A stretch of 64,000 bases of DNA, from contig CAMCXS010000001.1 in assembly GCA_945883495.1 (NCBI GenBank), positions 62,001-126,000 on the forward strand. Reading direction: 5' to 3'. The position numbers and the translations under genes are program-made. How positions within the stretch are numbered: position 1 is the stretch's first letter; every line of letters begins with the position of its first letter. The notes below the pieces were generated by a model. It saw only the letters and a list, made by a program, of their open reading frames with translations, did not search any database and was not told where the DNA came from. Below are positions 44,590-53,415 of the stretch, piece after piece. Source of the stretch: Akkermansia muciniphila. Its GTDB lineage: Bacteria > Verrucomicrobiota > Verrucomicrobiia > Verrucomicrobiales > DEV007.

Positions 44590-46086
44590 ATGTCCGCGCG
44601 CACCCCGCTGTTCCGCCGTTTACGCCGTCTCCTCCGCACCGGCCTTTCTTCAAATCCCGGGTGGCAAGAGCACGTTTCCAGACGGCGGTTTCTCCAAGCA
44701 GCCGCCATGGGCATCGGATCCGCCGCGGTGCTCCGTCCTGGATGGGCGGCTCCGGCTGGTCCAGTGGCCATCGTCGGCGGTGGAGTGGCAGGTCTCACGG
44801 CGGCCTACCGGTTGCCATCACGGGACGTGCCTGTCGAACTGTTCGAAGCCGCCCCTCGGCTCGGCGGCAGGATGTTCACGAAACGGGACTTCAACTCGGA
44901 CAATATGTTCGTCGAGCTTGGCGGGGAATTGATCGATACCCAGCACACGGCCATCATGGATTTGGCCAAGGAACTCGGACTGAAACTGCAAAACCTCCTC
45001 GAAGGCGAAACCGGGCACGACTTCCTCTGGTTCGAAGGCCGGGCGCGTTCCGACGAAGAATTGCTCGCCGGGCTCCGGCCAGTGATCGCCCGCGTCGCTG
45101 AGGACGCCGCCAAATTGTACGACAACGACGACGCCTTCACTCCGTTCGCCCGGCAGCTGGATCAGATTTCCCTCTCCGGTTATCTCGCGGAAATCCCCGG
45201 CGTGGAGCGTTGGATCATCGATTTCCTGCTCGCGGCCTACGAACCCGAATACGGCCTCGACGCCGCGCAGCTTTCCTGCCTGAACCTCGTCGACTTCATC
45301 GACCACGATTTGTCGGATGGCTTCAGCGTTTTTGGCGAGAGCGATGAAGCCTGGCGCATCCATGGCGGCAACGGACAACTCCCAGAAGCCTTGGCCGCGC
45401 GGCTGCAAGGACGCGTGCCCATGCACACCGGGAAACGCCTCAACCGGATCGCGCTCCACGAGGGCAAGGTTCAATTGACGTTCCACGGCGAGGACGCGCC
45501 TCGGGAGTTTGCCAAAGTCATCCTCACCCTGCCGTTCACCCAGTTGCGCAAAGTGGACGGGATTTTCGATCTGCCGCTCTCCGAAGAAAAGGCCAAAGCC
45601 ATCCGCGAACTCGGCTACGGCCAAAACGTCAAGGTCATGCGCGGCTTCACCAGCCGCATTTGGAGAGAACAAGGCGGCAACGGCTCCGCGTTCGCCAAGC
45701 TCGCGACCTTTCAGAATATCTGGGAGACCAGCCGGGGCCAGAAGGGCGACAGCGGAATTCTCACCAATCTCCTTGGCGGCCGCCGCGCCATCGACTTCCG
45801 GCTGCAAGCCGACGAACGCGATCTCAAGGACATCGATACCGTTTTCCCCGGCAGCGCGGAAGCCTACGACGGCCACAACGCCGTTATGAACTGGCCCAAA
45901 CTGCCGACGCACCAAGGAAGCTACAGCTGTCCGCTCCCCGGCCAATACACCTGGATTCAAGCCGCCGCCGCCGCCCCGGAATGCGGAGGACGGCTCCTCT
46001 TCGCCGGGGAGCATACCAGCGCGGATTTCTGCGGCTTCATGAACGGCGCCGTCGAGTCAGGGAATCGGGTCTCCACTGAGGTCTAA
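44590..46086 (+). CDS. Tat-exported flavin amine oxidase-like protein
   Basis: A 498-residue protein with twin-arginine signal SRRRFLQAAAMG (about 30-41). The FAD domain begins VAIVGGGVAGLTAAYRL, followed by RLGGRMFTKRDF, and the C-terminal RLLFAGEHTSADFCGFMNGAVESG completes the monoamine-oxidase signature. It is the last gene of the fatty-acid-type operon, 8 bp after the fusion gene. It presumably acts in the periplasm on the amine or double bonds of the operon's product, but the substrate is unknown. Confidence 0.85.
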   Translation: MSARTPLFRRLRRLLRTGLSSNPGWQEHVSRRRFLQAAAMGIGSAAVLRPGWAAPAGPVAIVGGGVAGLTAAYRLPSRDVPVELFEAAPRLGGRMFTKRDFNSDNMFVELGGELIDTQHTAIMDLAKELGLKLQNLLEGETGHDFLWFEGRARSDEELLAGLRPVIARVAEDAAKLYDNDDAFTPFARQLDQISLSGYLAEIPGVERWIIDFLLAAYEPEYGLDAAQLSCLNLVDFIDHDLSDGFSVFGESDEAWRIHGGNGQLPEALAARLQGRVPMHTGKRLNRIALHEGKVQLTFHGEDAPREFAKVILTLPFTQLRKVDGIFDLPLSEEKAKAIRELGYGQNVKVMRGFTSRIWREQGGNGSAFAKLATFQNIWETSRGQKGDSGILTNLLGGRRAIDFRLQADERDLKDIDTVFPGSAEAYDGHNAVMNWPKLPTHQGSYSCPLPGQYTWIQAAAAAPECGGRLLFAGEHTSADFCGFMNGAVESGNRVSTEV

Positions 46087-46187
46087 AGCGAGGCCGGACT
46101 GGCACGCAAATTGCGCCAACATTGCGCAAATTTTTCGTCACGCGGCGTCCCTATCTTAGCGACGCCATTGCGTCCTAGTATTGCCTC

Positions 46188-49106
46188 ATGCACCTCTCCC
46201 GGTCTCACCTCCCCGCCGCCAGCGCCGTTCTGCTGGCGCTTGCCGCATTCTCGACTGCGGCGCAACGCAACTTCGGAATCCCCAAGCGCCCCGATTTCAA
46301 GGCTTACCAGGGCACCGTTTTCCCCAAGGATGCTCCCATTCTGGCGGGCGCCTGGTCCGTGCAACCCGCGTTCCCGGGCCTGAGCTTCCAGAATCCCATG
46401 GGCTTGACCGCCGTGCCCGGCACGAACGACCTCCTCGTCTGGGAACGCGAAGGCCGCCTCTGGCGCTTCGCCAACGATCCCGCCACCACCGAAAAACGCC
46501 TCGTGATCGATCTTTCCGAAGAATGCCAGGGCTGGCACGATAGCGGGCTCCTCGGCGTCGCACCGCATCCGGCGTTCGCGGAGAATGGCTTCCTCTTCGT
46601 CTATTACACCGCCGTGCCGCCCGGCCAAGTGGGCGGCAGCGCCGAGCGACAACCGGCCACCGAAATGCCAAACCGCGATCGCTTAGTCCGCTACACCTGC
46701 GATCCCGGCGGCTCCGCCGATCCCGCCAGCGCCATGGTCTTCATCGACCAAATCGCCGAAACCGTCTGGCACGAAGGAGGAGGACTCTTCTTCGGTCCCA
46801 AAGACGGCTTCCTTTACCTCTCGGTTGGCGACGATGCCCGTGCCGGGAAGAACCAAAAACTCGATGGCGGATTTTTCAGCGGCGTGCTCCGGATCGATGT
46901 CGATTGCCGCGGTGGCAAGATCAGCCACCCGCCAGTGCGCAAGCCGTTGCCGGAAGGGAGCGTGGCCGAGCACTACTTCATCCCCAACGAAAACCCCTTC
47001 GTCGGCCGGCCGGATGCGTTGGAGGAATTCTTCGCCCTCGGCTTGCGCAATCCGCACCGCATGACCGCGGATCCGGTGACGGGAAGGATGTTCATCGGAG
47101 ATGTGGGTGAAGGCGCGCACGAGGAACTGAACGTGATTGAGCCAACGGATCCGGGAGGCTTGAACTTCCAATGGAATCTGCAAGAAGGCGCTCCCACGAA
47201 GTCGATCAAAGTTCCGATCGGCGTCAGCAAGGGACCGCTCCTCAGCTATCGCCACCTGGAGGGCCGCGCCATCATCGCGGGTTACGTTTACCGGGGTAAG
47301 GAGTTCGCCCGCGACTTGGGCGGCAAATTCATCTTCGGGGACAACGTCACCGGCACGGTCTGGTATCTCGACGAATCGACAACTCCGGCCAGCAAACACA
47401 TCCTCTGCACGGTTCCTGACGGCCCAGGTCCCAACGCGGGGGCGAACTATTGCGGATTGTCATCGTTCGGCGTCGATGCCCAGGGTGAAATCTACCTCTG
47501 TCAGATGTCGAGCACGGCGGGGGCCATTCTGAAGCTCTCCCGTCAAGGGCCACCGCCGGTCGCGCTGCCGAAGAAGCTTTCGGAAACCAAGCTCTTCGCC
47601 AGCCTCGGCAAACTCACGCCTTCCGCGGCTTTGATCCCCTACGAAGTAAACAGCCCGCTCTGGTCCGACGGCGCCTCCAAGCAACGCTGGATGGCGATCC
47701 CTTCCACGGCGCGCATCGGATTTCAGGCCAGTGGCGAGTGGGCGTTCCCGGAAGGCAGCGTTTTCGTGAAGCACTTTGAACTGCCCAAAACCGGTGCCGA
47801 CGGGAAGCCTCTGGCCAGCACCCGCCTGGAAACCCGCGTCCTCGTCCGGGACGCCAACGGCTATGTCTACGGCGCGAGCTATCGTTGGCGGGCCGACCAC
47901 AGCGATGCCGATCTCGTACAAACCGGGCAAAGCGTTGATGTCGTGGTGGCCACCGGCATGAAGGGCAAGCCGGACAAAATGCAGAACTGGTTCTTTCCCG
48001 GCCGCCAGGATTGCCTCACCTGCCACACACGGGCGAGCGGCGGCGTGCTCGGAGTCAATACCCGGCAGTTGAATCGCCCCTACCGCTATCCGTCCGGCGT
48101 GACGGACAACCAGCTCCGCACGCTGGCCGCCATCCAGTTGTTCGAGGGCGCTCCCGAGGAAGCAACGTTGGCGGACCTGGGCCGCCTGGCGCCAGCCGAT
48201 GACCTTGATGAGCCGGTCGAAGTCCGCGCCCGCAGCTACCTCGATTCGAACTGTTCGCATTGCCATCGCCCCGGTGGCGTCCATGCCTTTTGGGATGCGC
48301 GTTACGAAACTGCGCTGCACGAAACCGGGATCGTCAACGGGCTGGTAAACAACACGCTGGGCCAAAACGGGGCCAAGGTCGTCGCGCCCGGCGATTGGAC
48401 CCGCTCCATCCTCTTCAAACGGATCAGCGTGGCTGGGCAACCGCATTCCATGCCGCCGCTCGCGAAGCAGCGCGTCGACAAAACCGGGATCGGCCTCATC
48501 GCGGAATGGATCGCCAGCATGGACGATGAAGAGGACGAGCCGCTCCCGGGCGGATGGCAGCTCGCCGAAATCGGCTCCCAAGGCGGCCCCGCTCAAGCCG
48601 GCTGGCGCAAGGGAACCTTCTACTTAAGCGCGCAGAATCACGACTTATGGGAAAACGCGGACAGCGCGATCATGGTTCATGCCTCGCCCATGGAATCCGG
48701 CCAAATCACCGCGCGCGTCCTCAGCCTGACGCCCACCGATGCCTGGACCAAGGCCGGCGTCATTCTCCGCTCTGAGACGACGGCGGACGCCGCTTCCGCC
48801 ATCATGGTGGTCACTCCTGGCCAAGGCAGCGCGTTCCAGTATCGCGAGACCGCCGCCGCATTTACTCAGCATTCCACCGGGCCTTCGGTGACCGCGCCGC
48901 ATTGGGTGCGCCTCGCCTGGAAAGATGGCGCCGTCATCGCCAGCATGTCCACGAACGGCCAAACCTGGAACGAAACCGGCCGCGCCCTGATCGCCTTCCC
49001 CGGCCCAGTCTTGCCCGGCCTCTGCCTCTCCGGCCACCAATCCCAAGCCGTGGCCTCCGCCGGGTTCGATCAGGTGAAAGTTGAGCCCTATCCAGGGAAT
49101 CCGTAA
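46188..49106 (+). CDS. Secreted sugar dehydrogenase-like/di-haem cytochrome fusion
   Basis: A 972-residue exported protein (signal residues 1-24). Residues about 45-445 form a soluble glucose/sorbosone-dehydrogenase-type propeller (FQNPMGLTAVPGTNDLLVWEREG, GLLGVAPHPAF, FALGLRNPHRMT, FIGDVGEGAHEE), a family that may use PQQ. Residues about 455-780 resemble the SO2930 type cytochrome with haem sites CLTCH (about 609) and CSHCH (about 688) and a late Met-containing SMPPL. The C-terminal 180 residues are a DUF1349/concanavalin-like domain. Electrons could pass from sugar oxidation directly to haem. Oxidase partner not seen. Confidence 0.85.
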   Translation: MHLSRSHLPAASAVLLALAAFSTAAQRNFGIPKRPDFKAYQGTVFPKDAPILAGAWSVQPAFPGLSFQNPMGLTAVPGTNDLLVWEREGRLWRFANDPATTEKRLVIDLSEECQGWHDSGLLGVAPHPAFAENGFLFVYYTAVPPGQVGGSAERQPATEMPNRDRLVRYTCDPGGSADPASAMVFIDQIAETVWHEGGGLFFGPKDGFLYLSVGDDARAGKNQKLDGGFFSGVLRIDVDCRGGKISHPPVRKPLPEGSVAEHYFIPNENPFVGRPDALEEFFALGLRNPHRMTADPVTGRMFIGDVGEGAHEELNVIEPTDPGGLNFQWNLQEGAPTKSIKVPIGVSKGPLLSYRHLEGRAIIAGYVYRGKEFARDLGGKFIFGDNVTGTVWYLDESTTPASKHILCTVPDGPGPNAGANYCGLSSFGVDAQGEIYLCQMSSTAGAILKLSRQGPPPVALPKKLSETKLFASLGKLTPSAALIPYEVNSPLWSDGASKQRWMAIPSTARIGFQASGEWAFPEGSVFVKHFELPKTGADGKPLASTRLETRVLVRDANGYVYGASYRWRADHSDADLVQTGQSVDVVVATGMKGKPDKMQNWFFPGRQDCLTCHTRASGGVLGVNTRQLNRPYRYPSGVTDNQLRTLAAIQLFEGAPEEATLADLGRLAPADDLDEPVEVRARSYLDSNCSHCHRPGGVHAFWDARYETALHETGIVNGLVNNTLGQNGAKVVAPGDWTRSILFKRISVAGQPHSMPPLAKQRVDKTGIGLIAEWIASMDDEEDEPLPGGWQLAEIGSQGGPAQAGWRKGTFYLSAQNHDLWENADSAIMVHASPMESGQITARVLSLTPTDAWTKAGVILRSETTADAASAIMVVTPGQGSAFQYRETAAAFTQHSTGPSVTAPHWVRLAWKDGAVIASMSTNGQTWNETGRALIAFPGPVLPGLCLSGHQSQAVASAGFDQVKVEPYPGNP

Positions 49107-49145
49107 CCTTGGTCCCGCCAATCTGGTAAGCGCGACGCGGCGAAC

Positions 49146-50627
49146 TCAAACATTCACGATGAACGCCCGCATCCGATCGTAAAGCTGCGCGGCCAAGCTG
49201 CGTTGGGTGCGGGCGGCGAGGGCTTCTTCGTGGCCGATGCGTGCTTGCTCCAGGGACAAATGGCGGGCGGCGACAACTTCGGAGATCTTGAGAGCCAGCT
49301 CGCTGCGGCTGCGGAAGAGTTCTTCCATGAGCTCCTTGGTGATCTCCAAGGTGAAGACTTGGGTGGCGGCCCGGACGGTGGCGGATCTGGCCTCCCCGGT
49401 GAGAAGGGACATTTCTCCGAAGCACTCGCCCGGTTCGATGCGCGAGATCAGAGTTGACTCGCCGTTGTCCTGGGTGCGCCAAATCTCCAACAAGCCTTGT
49501 AAGACAATGAACATGGAATCCCCGTGTTCGCCCTGCCGGATCAGGGTTTCGCCCGATTTCCAGAGATGCTGGCGGCCTCGCGCGATGACTTGCTCCAGCT
49601 CCTTCTCGTTTAGCGGGGATAGAATCTCCACGAGGTGGAGGACTTTGCGCATACTGGCGGCCAAACGAGTCTCGGTGCCGACTTGGAGTCCTTCTGGCTT
49701 CGGTTCTTGGAAGTATTCCAGCTTGCGGTAGGCCGGGGTGATATCCGCGAGGCGGAGATGCCGGAGAATGCTGCCATGGATCAGGTCCGCCGCGGCACTG
49801 GGAGAAATCCCTTCCCAGGGCTTGATCCAATAGCGAATCGAATACTCGACGCCGTTCTCCCCCAGTCCAGAGATGACCACCTGCGGGCCCGGCTGTTGGA
49901 CAAAGCCGTTGGCCCCCGCCACCGCGCTGGCCGCCGCCAGGAGAATCCGTTTGGCCTCCTCCGTGGCCACTGCGTAATCGATAATCACCGGGATCTCGAA
50001 GCGGTTCACGCGATCCGTCCTCCAATAATTGATCACCGTGGAGTTTCCAATCTCCCGGTTTGGGATGACGAGGTAGTTGTTGCGGTCGTTCCGTAGATGG
50101 GTGGAACGCCAGTTGATTTCGACCACCTCACCGGTCTGCTGCCCACCTTCCACGTCATAAATCGTGACCCAATCCCCAATCTGGAACGGCGGTTCCAGGT
50201 TGATCGCCAAGCCCGTGGCGATGTCCGAAACCAGGCCGCGCACTCCGAACGCCGCCGCGACACCTAGGGCGCTGAGAGCGGTGACAAACGCGAGGATGCT
50301 TTCATCGAACACCACCCGCACGATGAGCAAGACGCCGATGAAAAGGATGACCAAATCCGAAACTTGCTTGAGCAGCACCGGGGTGGGCCGTCCCAAGGCG
50401 TGGCGGACGATCCCGTCCCAAAGCACATGCCGGATCAGAGCATTGAGGAACCAAACGCCGGCCAGCCAGGCGAGCACGTCGATCGCCATGCCTACGCCGA
50501 GTTCCCATCCCTCGACCGCTGCCGGAGACGGAATCACCCGGCGGAGGAGCTCGGCTTGTTGGTCACGGAGAACGAGGACACCGGCCAAAGCAAGGGCGGT
50601 CAGAATGATGTGCAAGGCGCGGCGCAT
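49146..50627 (-). CDS. MscS-family channel with cyclic-nucleotide-binding domain
   Basis: A 493-residue protein. Membrane segments lie near 5-22, 43-65, 87-110 and the pore helix ALSALGVAAAFGVRGLVSDIATGLAI. The MscS beta-domain follows with PFQIGDWVTI...GEVVEINWRSTHLR and VIPNREIGNSTVINY. The C-terminal 150 residues are a cNMP domain: GETLIRQGEHGDSMFIVLQG, then PGECFGEMSLLTGEARSATVRA. That layout is the cyclic-nucleotide-gated bCNG type, so gating by a nucleotide is plausible, although such members may lack tension gating. ATG at 50627 is used; a GTG farther upstream is possible. Confidence 0.88.
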   Translation of the reverse strand: MRRALHIILTALALAGVLVLRDQQAELLRRVIPSPAAVEGWELGVGMAIDVLAWLAGVWFLNALIRHVLWDGIVRHALGRPTPVLLKQVSDLVILFIGVLLIVRVVFDESILAFVTALSALGVAAAFGVRGLVSDIATGLAINLEPPFQIGDWVTIYDVEGGQQTGEVVEINWRSTHLRNDRNNYLVIPNREIGNSTVINYWRTDRVNRFEIPVIIDYAVATEEAKRILLAAASAVAGANGFVQQPGPQVVISGLGENGVEYSIRYWIKPWEGISPSAAADLIHGSILRHLRLADITPAYRKLEYFQEPKPEGLQVGTETRLAASMRKVLHLVEILSPLNEKELEQVIARGRQHLWKSGETLIRQGEHGDSMFIVLQGLLEIWRTQDNGESTLISRIEPGECFGEMSLLTGEARSATVRAATQVFTLEITKELMEELFRSRSELALKISEVVAARHLSLEQARIGHEEALAARTQRSLAAQLYDRMRAFIVNV

Positions 50628-50691
50628 GAAGCGAGTCGGAAAATGCGCCTTCACCCGAACAAGCAAAGGCAGTCGCGCAACTGAAATCCTG

Positions 50692-50925
50692 TTACGATTC
50701 CGGCCCTTCCGGCGCGATGATCCGCGGGTTCGCGAGATCGTAGGTGGAAAACTCAAGATAGATCTTCTCCCCCACCGCCAACTCGGGCGGATGGTTCCGC
50801 AGCGTTTTGTCGAGATGCGCATCCGTGCGGTAGCCATTGGGCATGACAACGGAGCAACGGTGCCCCGGGAGCAGAGCTTCGATGCGCCCCCAGGCACGCA
50901 ACGGCTGGCGTGGGATTCGTTCCAT
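50692..50925 (-). CDS. IF-1-like S1-fold protein
   Basis: A 77-residue protein. The OB-fold pattern matches translation initiation factor IF-1: WGRIEALLPGHRCSVVMPNGY, then TDAHLDKTLRN, LAVGEKIYLEFSTYDLANPRIIAP, compared with IF-1 GxVxExLPNxxFxVxLENGH and TPYDLxxGRI. The start MERIPRQPL and tail PEGPES differ from canonical IF-1 of about 72 residues, so this is probably a paralogue rather than the main infA. It is a stand-alone gene upstream of the MscS gene and divergent from the H-box protein gene. Confidence 0.8.
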   Translation of the reverse strand: MERIPRQPLRAWGRIEALLPGHRCSVVMPNGYRTDAHLDKTLRNHPPELAVGEKIYLEFSTYDLANPRIIAPEGPES

Positions 50926-51018
50926 GGAATTGAATTTGAGTTTCGTGAGGATCGGGTTTGCGCCTGGGGCCCACTGAGATACGTTTCGGGCGTTTTCGCA
51001 ATCCTCTTTCCAGCTCCC

Positions 51019-51381
51019 ATGAGTGCGTCCATCCTCCCCGCCTTGCAGCAACTGAGCAGCCAGATGCGCCAACTCGGTGAACATCTGCCCCCGTACACGA
51101 ACGTTCTGGACCCCGACAACGTCGCCTACGTCCGGGACACTTCGGCCGCCCTCATCAAGGTGCTCGACGGCTTGGCCGCGCAGCCCGGTAATCCTCTCCA
51201 AGACCGCGAGGTCCGGCATGACCTCCGCAACCAAGTCGCCGTCGTCAAAGGCTTCGCCGATCTCATGATGATGGATCTCACGCCCTCGCATGCCGTCGCG
51301 CCAGCGTTGAAACAGCTCGGCGTCCTCGCGGATCAATTCGTCTCCCACCTTGATTCAGTCAAGGAGACCTCTGCTGGGTGA
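51019..51381 (+). CDS. Stand-alone histidine-kinase H-box protein
   Basis: A 120-residue protein without signal or membrane segment. The only recognisable element is EVRHDLRNQVAVVKGFADLMM, an H-box of the type found in sensor kinase DHp helices (phosphorylatable His67, followed by the DLRN motif). No ATPase domain is attached and no ATP-binding motif is present. It could be a phosphotransfer partner or a DHp-like dimer. No kinase or response regulator gene is adjacent. Function uncertain. Confidence 0.7.
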   Translation: MSASILPALQQLSSQMRQLGEHLPPYTNVLDPDNVAYVRDTSAALIKVLDGLAAQPGNPLQDREVRHDLRNQVAVVKGFADLMMMDLTPSHAVAPALKQLGVLADQFVSHLDSVKETSAG

Positions 51382-51470
51382 CTTCTTGACGGCGCCCTCC
51401 ATCCTTGGCGACTGCATAACTCCCTTTCGCCCTGCCAGAGCCCGCGGCTGCCGGGCTTCACTTGCAAAGA

Positions 51471-51484
51471 TTCTCCTTGGAGAA
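51471..51484. promoter_or_regulatory. 14-bp palindrome upstream of DUF4878 lipoprotein gene
   Basis: TTCTCC-TT-GGAGAA is a perfect palindrome 65 bp before the ATG at 51549, preceded by a small GCCCG/CGGGC inverted repeat. It could be an operator or a weak terminator of the H-box gene. Confidence 0.3.
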
Positions 51485-51548
51485 CGCCGGGGAAGCGAGA
51501 TAGGCTGGACGCTGGTTTGCGAATCCCCATCCACGATTTCAATTCATC

Positions 51549-51986
51549 ATGCAACAGCGCTTCCTGATCCATTCCGCCGTCGCCTTGCTCACCTTTGCCT
51601 TTGCCTTCACGGCGTGTGACAAGCTCCCGAGCCCTGGCGGTACGTCCCCAGTTCCGGTGGCGAAGACTCCAGGCGAGACGGTCCAGGCCTTTTACCTGGC
51701 CCTCAATGAAGGGAAATATTCCGAGGCAAAAGCCATGCTGAGCGAAGAGGCGCTTGAGGCGTTGAAGGCTTCCTCGGAAAAGACGGAGGGTGGCCTCAAA
51801 GAGCTCGCCAACGCCGCCACGAAGAACGGGACGATCTCGGCCGTCGAGCTCGCCGGAGAGGACATCCAGGGGGAGAAGGCCACCGTTATCGTCCACCTCC
51901 GCTTCAAGGACGGCACCGCCGAAGAGAACACAAAGAATGGACTCCGCAAAGTAAACGGAGCTTGGCTCCTCACCGGCGGAGAGTGA
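51549..51986 (+). CDS. DUF4878-like lipoprotein
   Basis: A 145-residue lipoprotein (lipobox FTAC, Cys23). The mature part is a small cystatin/NTF2-like domain of the DUF4878 type: TPGETVQAFYLALNEGKYSEAKAMLSEEA and a C-terminal NGLRKVNGAWLL. Such domains are common in envelope lipoproteins with unknown ligands. It ends 319 bp before aroC. Confidence 0.8.
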   Translation: MQQRFLIHSAVALLTFAFAFTACDKLPSPGGTSPVPVAKTPGETVQAFYLALNEGKYSEAKAMLSEEALEALKASSEKTEGGLKELANAATKNGTISAVELAGEDIQGEKATVIVHLRFKDGTAEENTKNGLRKVNGAWLLTGGE

Positions 51987-52305
51987 AGCCGGGTCGAGGT
52001 AAAACAAACCTTGGATGTCTGCGCATCTTTCAAGCAGTCAACTCCCCGATCCTGGTTGGCGCTGAGGGGCCGTGGCTCGATGATCCTGAATGCGGGAATG
52101 GCGTGACCTCTCGCTGAGGACAGACACACGGGGCCAACTCTACCTCGTAGCGGCTGCGCTTCGCTGCCGTTTTCTTTTGCGTCGTCTCTGGCCGCCCGAT
52201 GGAACCAGGCGGGGGAAGCCCCGCCTCTACAAGTGCGCGAGGTCGTGGTCGTGGCAATTCCACCTTGCACATCCAGCCACTTCTTCGTTTGGTGGTCCCT
52301 AGTTT
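51987..52305. other. Non-coding interval with hairpins
   Basis: No convincing gene is seen in this interval before aroC. It holds a stem-loop with a T-rich tail (52151-52179, listed separately) and a perfect hairpin AGGCGGGG-GAAG-CCCCGCCT at 52207-52226, an arrangement typical of short interspersed bacterial palindromes. Open frames here use unusual residues and lack ribosome-binding sites. Confidence 0.6.
52151..52179 (+). terminator. Probable terminator before aroC
   Basis: CGGCTGCG-CTT-CGCTGCCG pairs with one T:T mismatch and is followed by TTTTTCTTTT. It is the best intrinsic-terminator-like structure in the window and would end transcription of the DUF4878 lipoprotein gene. Confidence 0.55.
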
Positions 52306-53397
52306 ATGGGAAGCTCTTTTGGCCATCTGTTCCGCATCTCCACTTGGGGCGAGTCCCACGGGGGCGGTGTCGGCGTCGTCATCGACGGCTGTCCGCCCAA
52401 TCTTGACCTGACCGAAGCCGATATCCAGGTCGATCTCGACCGGCGGCGCCCCGGCCAAAGCAAGATCGTGACGCCGCGCAAGGAGGCGGACCGCTGCGAA
52501 ATCAAATCCGGAACCTTCCAAGGAAAAACCCTCGGCACCCCGATCGCCATCGTGGTCCCCAATGAGGATCAACGCCCTGAGGCCTACACGGAAATGGCCA
52601 CCGCCTACCGGCCCTCCCACGCGGACTACACCTACGACGCCAAGTACGGCCTCCGCAATTGGCAAGGTGGCGGCCGGGCGTCCGCGCGGGAGACGATCGG
52701 ACGAGTCGCCGCCGCGGCCGTCGCCAAGAAAGTGCTCAAAAAGTTGGCCCCGGATCTGGAGATCGTCGCCTACGTCAAGAGCATCAAAGACATCGTCGGC
52801 CAGGTCGATCCCGAGACCGTCCAGTTCGAGACGGTGGAATCGAACATCGTCCGTTGCGGCGATCCCTCCGTGGTCGATGCCATGATCGAGCTGATCCAGG
52901 CGGTTCGCTCCGAGGGGAACTCCGTCGGCGGCGTGGTGGAATGTGTGGCCCGCGGGGTGCCCGCCGGTTGGGGGGAGCCGGTTTTTGACAAGTTGGAGGC
53001 GGACCTCGCCAAAGCGATGATGAGCCTCCCGGCGACCAAGGGATTTGAGATCGGCTCTGGGTTCTCCGGGACGACGATGACCGGATTGGAACACAACGAC
53101 GAGTTTTACATGGAAGGCGACCGGGTCCGCACCCGCACGAACCGGTCTGGCGGGATTCAGGGCGGCATTTCCAACGGAGAAACGATCTTTTTCCGGGTCG
53201 CCTTCAAGCCGACGGCCACGCTGTTGCGCTCTCAAGCGACAGTCTCCAGCGAGAAGAAAGAGACGGAGCTGGCCGCCCGGGGCCGTCACGATCCTTGCGT
53301 CCTGCCTCGCGCGGTGCCCATGGTGGAAGCAATGACGGCGCTGGTGCTTTGTGACCACGCCTTGCGGCAAGAAGTGGTCCGCTTGCCGGGACACTAA
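52306..53397 (+). CDS. aroC: Chorismate synthase
   Basis: A 363-residue FMN-dependent enzyme that makes chorismate from 5-enolpyruvylshikimate-3-phosphate. Motifs are [29 protein letters not shown] at the N-terminus (shown here only in part: WGESHG), [32 protein letters not shown]-type region, GFEIGSGF and [14 protein letters not shown]. Length and order are standard. The next gene starts 18 bp later. Confidence 0.97.
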   Translation: MGSSFGHLFRISTWGESHGGGVGVVIDGCPPNLDLTEADIQVDLDRRRPGQSKIVTPRKEADRCEIKSGTFQGKTLGTPIAIVVPNEDQRPEAYTEMATAYRPSHADYTYDAKYGLRNWQGGGRASARETIGRVAAAAVAKKVLKKLAPDLEIVAYVKSIKDIVGQVDPETVQFETVESNIVRCGDPSVVDAMIELIQAVRSEGNSVGGVVECVARGVPAGWGEPVFDKLEADLAKAMMSLPATKGFEIGSGFSGTTMTGLEHNDEFYMEGDRVRTRTNRSGGIQGGISNGETIFFRVAFKPTATLLRSQATVSSEKKETELAARGRHDPCVLPRAVPMVEAMTALVLCDHALRQEVVRLPGH

Positions 53398-53415
53398 ATC
53401 GAACGCTCCTGGTCC

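Noticed and set aside
37968-46086. Aryl-polyene (flexirubin-type) cluster
   Set aside because: Several parts match, but an enoyl reductase is present, and no ammonia lyase, AMP-ligase, thioesterase or MMPL exporter is found within the operon.
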